This document shows positions 1 through 6,573 of a stretch of 8,925 bases of DNA, piece by piece (the stretch's first letter is position 1; every line of letters begins with the position of its first letter). Both the position numbers and the translations under genes were made by a program. The stretch comes from Gammaproteobacteria bacterium (lineage in GTDB: Bacteria > Pseudomonadota > Gammaproteobacteria > Pseudomonadales > Azotimanducaceae), in NCBI GenBank assembly GCA_026706425.1, contig JAPOYW010000449.1:1-8925 (forward strand), read 5' to 3'. Under the pieces are notes generated by a model, which was given only the letters and a program-made list of their open reading frames with translations, was not told the DNA's origin and did no database searches.

Positions 1-468
1 GGCGCAACCTACGATGAAGCCATCGCCTACCGCAATCAGCGCGAGAAGGTACGCCGCAAGGCCGTCGCAGGCGTGGTCGGGATCACTGCCGGGCTGGTCG
101 GGCAGACCCGAGATCGCCCCATGACCCGATACGCCGGTGCCGTATCCGTCATCGGCGGTGCCACGTTGGCGGTCAGCGCGATTCGAGACCTCGACAAGGC
201 CAAGTCCCACGCCAATGCTCTTCGCGAACTGGGCGTCTCCGCGGGGGCCGGGATTTCACCCCACACGATCGAACTCGAGAATCGAACCTTCAACCTCCAA
301 GGCACCGTCGAAACCCAGCTCAAGGAGCTACGCCAAATCTTGAGAACCCTCTACTACCGCGAACTGGGATTGCCTCCGCCGGATCCCCAGGTCTTGGCAG
401 CAGTCTCGACGGCCGAAGACAGTCTCGAGGCGGCCGTGGGGGCGGCGGCAAGTCCCGAAGCCCGGTAG
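1..468 (+). CDS. Unrecognised protein with two hydrophobic patches, 3' end only
   Basis: The frame is open from the first base to a TAG stop at 466-468, so the gene begins outside the window and at least 155 residues are present. An internal ATG at 121 is not a convincing start because the upstream codons read as good protein (GATYDEAIAYRNQREKVRRK). Visible parts are a charged, tyrosine-containing N-terminal stretch (1-20), two glycine/alanine/valine-rich hydrophobic patches (about 21-34 and 44-60), then a polar, probably helical part with the phrase ELENRTFNLQGTVETQLKEL (91-110). The tail is alanine-rich. The patches are short and glycine-rich, so they could be glycine-zipper-like membrane-associating segments rather than true spanning helices. 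I do not recognise a family. It lies 51 bases upstream of the TPR gene on the same strand, so it may be the upstream member of the same operon. The missing N-terminus would show whether it is a lipoprotein. Confidence 0.75.
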   Translation, partial: GATYDEAIAYRNQREKVRRKAVAGVVGITAGLVGQTRDRPMTRYAGAVSVIGGATLAVSAIRDLDKAKSHANALRELGVSAGAGISPHTIELENRTFNLQGTVETQLKELRQILRTLYYRELGLPPPDPQVLAAVSTAEDSLEAAVGAAASPEAR

Positions 469-519
469 GTCCTGGCGCGACGCTGCCCGCGTGCTTGACG
501 ACAAGCGGTTCATGCCAGC

Positions 520-2037
520 ATGACGGCACCCGACGAGCCAGTTCATATCCAGCCTGCCCAGGCGCCGTTGTCGGACCGCGGTTCACGCCGGCGACGTCGG
601 TCCGGACCGGCGAGGCGAACGCGCAGCGCGGCACCTCGGGCGATCGGCTTCGGCGTCACGATGCTCGTACTCGGCGCATTGGCTACCTTCGTTTTCGTAT
701 TCCTGCCGGACCGCGTCGTGGATCCGGCCCCGCTAACCCGCGCGGCAACCGAGAGCGGCCGGTCCTCCATCCCCCCGGCGAACTCCGTCGCGCCCTTCGA
801 GGCCGCCGACCTGGCGCGGGCGCGGGAGCAAGCCGAAGCCAAACTCGCCGAGTTCTTCGCGCTCGAAGGCCAGCTCCGAGAGCAGTTGAACGTAGCTGCC
901 TGGGGCGCCGACGAGCTCGACAGAATCAAGGACCGCGCAAGCACCGGCGACCAGTTGTTTCTGGAGGGGCGCTACCGGGAGTCCCTGGACGAGTACGCCG
1001 GCGCCGTCGACGAAATTGTGGCCCTCGGCGACAAGGGCCGCGCACAGTTCCGCTCCGCCATGGAAGACGGCCAGGCCGCGCTCGCCGAACTCGACCACCC
1101 GGGTGCGGTCCAGGCCTTCGAAAAGGCCCTCGCCGTTAGGCCCGATGACCGCGAGGCGGGCGCGGGACGCGATCGGGCATCGTCCTTGCCCGAAATCGTC
1201 GAACTACTGCGCCAAAGCGAGCGTGCCATCCTGCGCGGCGAATACGCCGAGGCCGATCGATACCTCGCCGAGGTGAGCGGGCTCGACCCCGCCACGGCAG
1301 GGTTGCCCGGGAGAGTCGCCAAGGTCGCCGAGGCCCGGGCGGCCGAACGGCGGCGGGATACGCTTTCCGAGGGCTTCGGCGCCCTGGAGCGAGGCGAGCA
1401 CGACAAGGCCATTGACGCATTCGACCGCGTACTGAAGACCGATCCCGCCGACCCGGACGGCCTGGCCGGTCTCCAGCAGGCCAAGCAGGCACGTCTGCTG
1501 GCCGAGATCGACCGACTGCGCGTTGGCGCCGAACAACAGGAGTCCGAGGACCAGTGGAGCAAGGCACGAGCCAGCTACGACGCCATTCTCGACATCGATC
1601 CCTCCCTGCGCTTCGCAAGGGATGGCAAGGCCCGAGTCGCCGCCCGCGTCGCGTTGATCGAATCCATGCAGCAGTTCATCGACGACCCGGGGCTTCTCTC
1701 CGACGACGTCGAATTCGCCCGCGCCAGGGAAGTACTTGCCGAGGCAGATGCCGACGCGGCCGGCGGACCACTCTTCCGAGCCCGGCTCGACGAGCTGCGT
1801 GCCATCGTCGAGCGCAGCTCGACACCCGTGGCCCTGGTCATCGACTCCGACAACGAGACCGAGATCATGATTCAGAAGGTCGGAAGGTTCGGCCCTTTCC
1901 TACGCCATGAACTGCAGCTCCGGCCCGGACGCTACGTCATCGTCGGCAGCCGAGACGGCTATCGGGATGTTCGCGACGAGATCATCCTGGCGCCCGATTC
2001 CGAACCCGTGGAAATCCGGTGCACGGAACCTATCTAG
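520..2037 (+). CDS. Membrane-anchored TPR-like protein with PEGA-like C-terminal domain
   Basis: This protein (505 aa) is probably a single-pass inner-membrane scaffold with a large domain outside the cytoplasm. The sequence shows an arginine-rich tail at residues 20-40 (positive-inside), one transmembrane helix at about 42-62, a helical region at 95-135, and then several TPR-like helix pairs at about 138-171, 178-210, 234-257, 282-310 and 343-363. Typical phrases are LEGRYRESLDEYAGAV, ELDHPGAVQAFEKALAVRPD and LERGEHDKAIDAFDRVLKTD. The final 70 residues (about 435-500) are beta-rich and PEGA-like, with LRPGRYVIVGSRDGYRDVR as the key phrase. TPR units usually bind proteins, and PEGA-type units occur in surface or periplasmic proteins. 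ATG 520 follows an in-frame stop at 496-498 and is the only start that keeps the anchor intact. No Shine-Dalgarno sequence is visible, so translation may depend on reinitiation or be weak. The next gene starts 24 bases after this stop and has the same basic-tail, helix and PEGA plan. The exact repeat boundaries are my estimate. Confidence 0.88.
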   Translation: MTAPDEPVHIQPAQAPLSDRGSRRRRRSGPARRTRSAAPRAIGFGVTMLVLGALATFVFVFLPDRVVDPAPLTRAATESGRSSIPPANSVAPFEAADLARAREQAEAKLAEFFALEGQLREQLNVAAWGADELDRIKDRASTGDQLFLEGRYRESLDEYAGAVDEIVALGDKGRAQFRSAMEDGQAALAELDHPGAVQAFEKALAVRPDDREAGAGRDRASSLPEIVELLRQSERAILRGEYAEADRYLAEVSGLDPATAGLPGRVAKVAEARAAERRRDTLSEGFGALERGEHDKAIDAFDRVLKTDPADPDGLAGLQQAKQARLLAEIDRLRVGAEQQESEDQWSKARASYDAILDIDPSLRFARDGKARVAARVALIESMQQFIDDPGLLSDDVEFARAREVLAEADADAAGGPLFRARLDELRAIVERSSTPVALVIDSDNETEIMIQKVGRFGPFLRHELQLRPGRYVIVGSRDGYRDVRDEIILAPDSEPVEIRCTEPI

Positions 2038-2061
2038 CCGCGCGAAGTCAATCGAACCAAA

Positions 2062-4122
2062 GTGAACGAGCCCATCCAGCCAGCCGCCGACGGCGACCAC
2101 ATCGCCGCGGCTCGGTTTCGCCCGACGCCAACAGCGACGGCCAAGCGGCGCGCCTGGCTGAACCCGTGGCGAGTTGCGGGGTTCGTCGTCCTCGCGGCCG
2201 TGGTTTGGTTCCTGTGGTTCATCTTCACCGCCAAGAGCGTCCGGCTCGAGGCAACTCCCGCCTCGGCTGTCGTCGAAGTGGACGGCGGCTTCGCCTTTCG
2301 GCTCGGCGACATCCACCTGATGCGCCAAGGCGACTATCGCATGCGTGCCCGTGCCGAGGGATACGTCGACTTCGAGCGGCGCATCCGCATCGGCGGCGAC
2401 CGCAACCAGTCCATTCCGTTCACGCTGACCCCGTTGCCCGGCAGGGTGACCTTCGTGATCGATCCGCATGGCGCGACGGTGGTCGTGGCCGGTAGCGATC
2501 TGCGCGGCACCGCGCCCGTCACCCTGCGCGTGCCTGCGGGGCCGCAAGCGGTCCATGTCAGCCATCCACGATACGAGGACGGCACCGCGGAATTCGAGGT
2601 GACCGGCCGGGACCAAGACCAGACCGTCACCCTCGCCCTGCTGCCCAATTGGGCGGACGTCACCCTGCCCACGACGCCGGCGGGCGCCGAGGTGCGCATC
2701 GACGACCGTCCCGCCGAGGTCACCACACCCGGTCCCATACAGGTACCGACCGGCGAGCACCGCATCGTCGCCGCCTTGCCCGGCTACAAGCCGTGGCAGG
2801 ACATCATCTTCGTGGAAGCACGCCAGCCGGTCACCCTGCCGCCAGTCGTCCTCGACAGGGCGGGCGGCACGCTTACCATCGAGTCGTCGCCGAAGGGCGC
2901 CGGCGTGACCGTCGGCGGCGTGTACGCCGGCGTCACACCGCTCGCAGTCGGCGTCGACGCGGACAAGCCACTCGCCGTCAGCGTGTTCAAGGTCGGCTAC
3001 GCACCCCGAAATCTCACCATCGAACTGGCATCCGGCCAACGTCGGGCGATCGACGTGAGGTTGACCGCGCTTACAGGCGACCTATTGGTAGAGACCCGCC
3101 CGGAAGGCGCCGAACTGTGGATCGACAAAGAGCATCGAGGACTCGCCAGCGGGACATTCACCCTTGCGGCGGTGCCGCACTTCGTGGAAATCAGGAAGGA
3201 GGGATATGCCGGGTATCGGAACACCATCGTGCCGCAGCCGGGACTCACAAAGCAACTCAGGGTGGAACTACTGACCTTGGAGGAAGCGCGCCTGGAGCGA
3301 CTCAAAGCGGTGCGAACCACGGGACAGGGCCATGAGCTGGTCCTGTTGAGCCCGAGCGAGATCCAGATGGGCGCTTCCCGCCGGGAGCCTGGCCGTCGAG
3401 CCAACGAGGTGATCCGCACCGTCGACCTCACAAGGCTGTTCTATCTTTCCCGACACGAAGTGACCAACGCCCAGTTCCGGGCCTTCGCCAAGGGGCATGC
3501 CTCCGGAGAGTTCGAGAACCGTGATCTCGATCTCGACACGCAACCGGTCGTCGAGGTCTCCTGGCACGAGGCCGCGCTCTACTGCAACTGGCTTTCGGAA
3601 CAGGACGATCTCCAACCGTTCTACCGGGAGGAGTTCGGCAAAGCCGTCGGCTTCAATCCGACGGCCCTGGGCTACCGGCTGCCCACCGAGGCCGAATGGG
3701 CCTGGTCGGCCCGGCATGCCGGCGCGACGAAACTACTGCGATTCCCCTGGGGGGATCAACTGCCACCGCCCGACAAGCACGGCAACTACGCCGATCAATC
3801 GGCCGCGCACACGGTCGGCCGGATCATCTTCGGCTACAACGACAACTACATCACCAGCGCGCCGGTAGGGACGTTTCCGCCAAACGACAAGGGCGTCTAC
3901 GATCTCGGTGGCAACGTCGCGGAGTGGGTGCACGACTTCTACGAGATTCCCAAGGGCAATCCCGTCGTCGATCCACTCGGGCCCCTTCAGGGCGAGTACC
4001 ACGTGATTCGCGGTTCAAGCTGGATGCACGGAACGGTTTCCGACCTCCGGTTGTCAGGGCGCGACTACGGGATCAATGGTCGCCCGGATGTCGGCTGCCG
4101 GATCGCGAGGTTCGCGGAATGA
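2062..4122 (+). CDS. Membrane-anchored PEGA-repeat protein with SUMF1/FGE-like domain
   Basis: The protein has 686 residues. A cytoplasmic tail is followed by a transmembrane helix at about 38-56 and then five PEGA-like beta repeats at about 59-110, 127-180, 198-251, 268-321 and 339-390. Each repeat has a TPxGAxVxxD-type opening and a GxYxxxxxxxGY-type close. A short helical linker (about 403-420) leads into a C-terminal formylglycine-generating-enzyme/SUMF1 fold (about 425-686), shown by VEVSWHEAALYCNWL (497-511), YRLPTEAEWAW (538-548), FPWGD, GVYDLGGNVAEWV (611-623) and VIRGSSW (648-654). True FGE needs a cysteine pair shortly after the GGSxxC region. Here that region reads RGSSWMHGTVSDLRL, and the only cysteines are C508 and C679, so sulfatase activation is unlikely. 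The domain probably binds something, or carries a different activity. The start is GTG; no nearer ATG would retain the membrane helix, and no clear ribosome binding site is seen. The end overlaps the next start in ATGA. Automated labels of sulfatase modifier or PvdO/EgtB-type enzyme should be read as fold only. Confidence 0.9.
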   Translation: MNEPIQPAADGDHIAAARFRPTPTATAKRRAWLNPWRVAGFVVLAAVVWFLWFIFTAKSVRLEATPASAVVEVDGGFAFRLGDIHLMRQGDYRMRARAEGYVDFERRIRIGGDRNQSIPFTLTPLPGRVTFVIDPHGATVVVAGSDLRGTAPVTLRVPAGPQAVHVSHPRYEDGTAEFEVTGRDQDQTVTLALLPNWADVTLPTTPAGAEVRIDDRPAEVTTPGPIQVPTGEHRIVAALPGYKPWQDIIFVEARQPVTLPPVVLDRAGGTLTIESSPKGAGVTVGGVYAGVTPLAVGVDADKPLAVSVFKVGYAPRNLTIELASGQRRAIDVRLTALTGDLLVETRPEGAELWIDKEHRGLASGTFTLAAVPHFVEIRKEGYAGYRNTIVPQPGLTKQLRVELLTLEEARLERLKAVRTTGQGHELVLLSPSEIQMGASRREPGRRANEVIRTVDLTRLFYLSRHEVTNAQFRAFAKGHASGEFENRDLDLDTQPVVEVSWHEAALYCNWLSEQDDLQPFYREEFGKAVGFNPTALGYRLPTEAEWAWSARHAGATKLLRFPWGDQLPPPDKHGNYADQSAAHTVGRIIFGYNDNYITSAPVGTFPPNDKGVYDLGGNVAEWVHDFYEIPKGNPVVDPLGPLQGEYHVIRGSSWMHGTVSDLRLSGRDYGINGRPDVGCRIARFAE
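4107..4110 (+). promoter_or_regulatory. Shine-Dalgarno for the small acidic protein
   Basis: GAGG lies 8 bases before ATG 4119, inside the end of the PEGA/SUMF1 gene. It favours 4119 over the in-frame ATG at 4152 as the start, and supports coupled translation through the ATGA overlap. Confidence 0.5.
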
Positions 4123-4451
4123 CTACGGACTTAGCGGCGAGGCGGCCGCGCATGACAGTGGTCGCCGTTGCGCTCGTTTGCCTGGTGTGCGCTTTCACCC
4201 CGTCGAATGGCCTCCTGGACGCAGCGGGGATCGCAATGGCCGCCGAGAAGGACGACGCGCCGGCCGCCCAACCCGAATCCGGGGGTCCGGCGAAGGACGC
4301 CCCGGCCCAATCCGAGACGCCGGAGAACGGTGAAGACCCTCCGTCCGACGACGAGCCGGCCGGTTCCGGCGACGACACGTCCGAGGAGATCTTCGTGCCC
4401 AGCGAGGACATTTCCGAGGACATCGACGTTCCGTTTCCGGTCGACATCTGA
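4119..4451 (+). CDS. Small exported acidic protein
   Basis: This is a 110-residue protein with an N-terminal export signal and a strongly acidic, proline-rich mature part. The basic n-region ends at R11, the hydrophobic core runs from about residue 13 to 26, and a likely signal peptidase site follows GIAMA or GIAMAA (after residue 41 or 42), just before EKDD. Residues 43-90 are low-complexity A/P/E/D/S/G and probably disordered. The last 20 residues look ordered and distinct: EEIFVPSEDISEDIDVPFPV followed by DI at the very C-terminus. The gene overlaps the previous stop by 4 bases (ATGA) and ends 15 bases before the channel gene, so it sits between the scaffold proteins and the motor subunits. 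The acidic region could bind cations or a basic partner, and the C-terminal segment looks like a docking peptide. Both are inference. The same DNA is open in a longer reading frame from 3696, but the part before 4119 is a shadow of the SUMF1 domain. I do not recognise a named family. Confidence 0.78.
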   Translation: MTTDLAARRPRMTVVAVALVCLVCAFTPSNGLLDAAGIAMAAEKDDAPAAQPESGGPAKDAPAQSETPENGEDPPSDDEPAGSGDDTSEEIFVPSEDISEDIDVPFPVDI

Positions 4452-4466
4452 AGGCGCGATACCGCA

Positions 4467-5264
4467 ATGAGAAAGACCCTACCCTTCGACTTCATCTACC
4501 AGGTGGTTGCGCTTGTGGTCGCCATCATCATCGTGCACCTGGTCTATGTCACGGTGATCCGCCCCAACGCCGCCGCGATCCTCGAGGCCCAGGTACAGCA
4601 AGCTCTGGTCGAGGAGGACTTCGTTCCGGACCGGTCCCTTTACGTCGTTCTCCACAACTTCGAACAGGAGTGCTGCTTCATCCTGATGTTCTGGGCGATG
4701 GCCATCATGGGCCTCAAGACCCGAAACTGCCTCCGCGAACGCCGCATGCTCCAGAATCCGTTCGTGGAGGTGACGGAAGGCATGAGCATCCTGCCCCAGG
4801 ACACCCGCGAGTACTCCCGTCCACTCCAGGCGTTGCCCGAGAAGACCCGAAACAACCTGCTGCCCCGAGCGTTGCTCGCCGCATTGCAGCGATTCGCCTC
4901 CACGAGCAACGTCCAAGACGTCTCCAATGCGGTGCGAGCCGTATGCGACACCGAGTCCGACCGTCTCGACAGCGAACTCGCCATGGTGCGCTACATCGCC
5001 TGGGCGATCCCTTCCATCGGATTCATCGGCACCGTACGCGGCATCGGCGCCGCCCTGGGCCAGGCGTACCGCGCCGTCGAGGGCGACATCTCCGGCGTCA
5101 CCGCGAGCCTCGGCGTTGCCTTCAACTCGACGTTCGTCGCATTGGTCATCAGCATCGTCGTCATGTTTCTGATGCACCAGTTGCAGCTCATCCAGGAACG
5201 CCTGGTTCTCGATACGCAGCACTACTGCGACGACTACCTGATTCGCCACATGCAGGTGCGTTGA
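4467..5264 (+). CDS. MotA/TolQ/ExbB-family channel subunit
   Basis: This 265-residue protein is the ion-channel half of a proton-driven (or sodium-driven) motor in the inner membrane. Four hydrophobic helices are visible at about 10-31, 67-84, 174-198 and 212-237. The family core is AIPSIGFIGTVRGIGAALGQ (180-199), equivalent to the GLFGTVxG region of ExbB/TolQ, and GVTASLGVAFNSTFVALVIS (210-229), equivalent to the following channel helix. T189 and S221-T222 are candidate pore-lining hydroxyl residues by analogy with ExbB/MotA. The predicted topology is N-in and C-in, with a cytoplasmic domain of about 90 residues between helices 2 and 3. In MotA this loop contacts the rotor. There is no long cytoplasmic tail after helix 4, unlike ZorA of Zorya systems. 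No classical ExbD/TolR/MotB gene follows, but the two vWA genes downstream carry an ExbD-like helix. A GAAGG 12 bases before ATG 4467 is a possible but distant ribosome binding site. Family assignment is secure; the specific system is not known. Confidence 0.93.
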   Translation: MRKTLPFDFIYQVVALVVAIIIVHLVYVTVIRPNAAAILEAQVQQALVEEDFVPDRSLYVVLHNFEQECCFILMFWAMAIMGLKTRNCLRERRMLQNPFVEVTEGMSILPQDTREYSRPLQALPEKTRNNLLPRALLAALQRFASTSNVQDVSNAVRAVCDTESDRLDSELAMVRYIAWAIPSIGFIGTVRGIGAALGQAYRAVEGDISGVTASLGVAFNSTFVALVISIVVMFLMHQLQLIQERLVLDTQHYCDDYLIRHMQVR

Positions 5265-5265
5265 C

Positions 5266-6573
5266 ATGCTCGTCCTCGACATCAACGACGCCGACATCAC
5301 CCTGAGGCGAAACGGCGAGGAGCTCTACCGCGAGCCGGGCGTGGCCGACGTGGCCCCCAAGACCACGGTGCTCGGTGCCGAGGCGCGCGCACGTTCGCGA
5401 CTGCACCCCCAGCAGTCGCACAACGAGTTCTGGCAACGTCTGAATGCCGATCCCGTCACGCCTCATGGACGCGGCGTGGCCAATCAAGCGGACCTCGTCT
5501 ACGTGCAGCTACGGGAACTGCGTGCTGCGACCGGGGAAAAACGCCCCGCAGTGGTTGTCGTGGCGCCTTCAGCGGTGACCAACGAGCAGTTCGCCGTCCT
5601 CCTCGGCGTCGCGGCCGAGGCCGGCTTCGACGTACGCGCCATCGTCGACGCCTCGGTAGCCGCCGCCAGCCGGCAGACCTGGGATGGTTCCTGCGCCGTT
5701 GTCGATGTCTCGCTGCAACGCGCGACGGTCGCCCGGGTCGAACGCGTGGATACCGACAACGGGCCGATGGTGCGCCGGGCCGCCGTCGACGAGATATCCG
5801 CGGCCGGATTCGCGCCCCTGGTCGAGGGTTGGATCGACGTCGTCGCCGATCGTTTCGTGGACAGTACCCGCTTCGATCCGTTGCGGATCGCCACCACCGA
5901 GCAACAGGTCTTCGATCAACTCCTTGCCGGGATCGACACCGGCACGGCGGAATTCGCCATCGAAGTAGACCACCACGAGGTGACACGCCGGGTGAGCGTG
6001 TCACGCCATGCCTTGGCGCATAAGTCGACGCAGCGCTACGAACTGTTCGCGCGGGCGTTGGGCGATCCCGGAACGCTCGCCGTCAGTCATCGCGTGCTCC
6101 GCCTACCGGGCTTCGCCGGTTTCCTCCAGGAAGCCGGCCACCAGCTCCTGCCCCTGACTCCGGACGCCATCGACGTCGCGGTTCGCGATCAGGCCGAGCA
6201 CATACTGCCCCCGCCGGGAGACCCCGGCCGACCCGGCGCCCGCCTGATCACCTCCCTGCCGGCACCGGCGGGGACGGCCTCCCGCGCCACCCCGTCCAAG
6301 CGGCCCACCCATGTACTGTGCAATGCGCTTGCCATACCGCTGGCCGGAGACTTGAGTGCCAACGAGCACCCGGCGTTTCGACCCGGATCCCCGAACTTCC
6401 GGATCCGGCGCGGCGAGAACGGTGTCACGGTGGTTCCGGCGCCCGACACGGCCATTTCCCTGAACGGCATGCCCATCGACTTCGAACATCCCGCTGCGGC
6501 GGGCGATACCATCGACAGCGGCAATCTCGCGTTCCACCTGATCGCGGTGGTCGACGGAGAAACCGGTGGCTAG
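5266..6573 (+). CDS. Degenerate actin/Hsp70-like protein with FHA-like C-terminus
   Basis: The protein has 435 residues and is predicted to be cytoplasmic, with no signal or transmembrane helix. Its N-terminal two-thirds resemble the actin/Hsp70 ATPase fold: MLVLDINDADITLRRNG (strand, turn, strand with D5), PAVVVVAPSAVTNEQFAVLL (94-113), the alternating helix and turn AAEAGFDVRAIVDASVAAA (116-134), and SCAVVDVSLQRATVARV (142-158), which sits where Hsp70 has its DLGGGTxD phosphate-2 loop. The glycines of that loop are replaced, so ATP hydrolysis may be impaired or lost. A proline-rich linker (about 314-345) leads to residues 365-430, which look like an FHA domain: FRPGSPNFRIRRGENG, then ISLNGMPIDF, then AGDTIDSGNLAFHLIAVVD. 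FHA domains normally bind phosphothreonine. The gene starts 1 base after the channel gene, with a weak AGG 9 bases upstream, and overlaps the next gene by 8 bases. A cytoplasmic regulator or docking partner for the channel loop is my inference. The Hsp70-like reading is less certain than the FHA-like one is plausible, and both need profile searches. Confidence 0.8.
   Translation: MLVLDINDADITLRRNGEELYREPGVADVAPKTTVLGAEARARSRLHPQQSHNEFWQRLNADPVTPHGRGVANQADLVYVQLRELRAATGEKRPAVVVVAPSAVTNEQFAVLLGVAAEAGFDVRAIVDASVAAASRQTWDGSCAVVDVSLQRATVARVERVDTDNGPMVRRAAVDEISAAGFAPLVEGWIDVVADRFVDSTRFDPLRIATTEQQVFDQLLAGIDTGTAEFAIEVDHHEVTRRVSVSRHALAHKSTQRYELFARALGDPGTLAVSHRVLRLPGFAGFLQEAGHQLLPLTPDAIDVAVRDQAEHILPPPGDPGRPGARLITSLPAPAGTASRATPSKRPTHVLCNALAIPLAGDLSANEHPAFRPGSPNFRIRRGENGVTVVPAPDTAISLNGMPIDFEHPAAAGDTIDSGNLAFHLIAVVDGETGG
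6556..6559 (+). promoter_or_regulatory. Shine-Dalgarno for the first vWA gene (GTG start)
   Basis: GGAG lies 6 bases before GTG 6566, within the last codons of the actin/FHA-like gene. It supports the GTG, which overlaps the upstream stop by 8 bases. The resulting N-terminus, MARRTGRRFN, gives a short basic tail before the membrane helix, as in the paralogue. Confidence 0.5.

Noticed and set aside
495..500. TTGACG as a possible -35 promoter box before the TPR gene
   Set aside because: No acceptable -10 box follows at 16-18 bases (the DNA there is GC-rich and already at the start codon), and a single hexamer match is expected by chance.
495..1139. Plus-strand open frame overlapping the TPR gene
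   Set aside because: Its translation is nearly all arginine, glycine and proline, a frame-shifted shadow of the TPR protein, which has the better helix and repeat structure.
1900..3039. Open frame of 379 codons on the minus strand
   Set aside because: It lies antisense across the end of the TPR gene and the PEGA repeats. The composition is rich in D, G, R and H with no recognisable domain, and it has no operon context.
2062..4122. Calling this gene a functional sulfatase-activating enzyme
   Set aside because: The FGE cysteine pair is absent and no sulfatase is nearby; only the fold assignment is kept.
5266..6573. Calling this gene DnaK or a functional Hsp70 chaperone
   Set aside because: The nucleotide-binding loops are degenerate, the substrate-binding domain is absent, and an FHA-like domain occupies the C-terminus.
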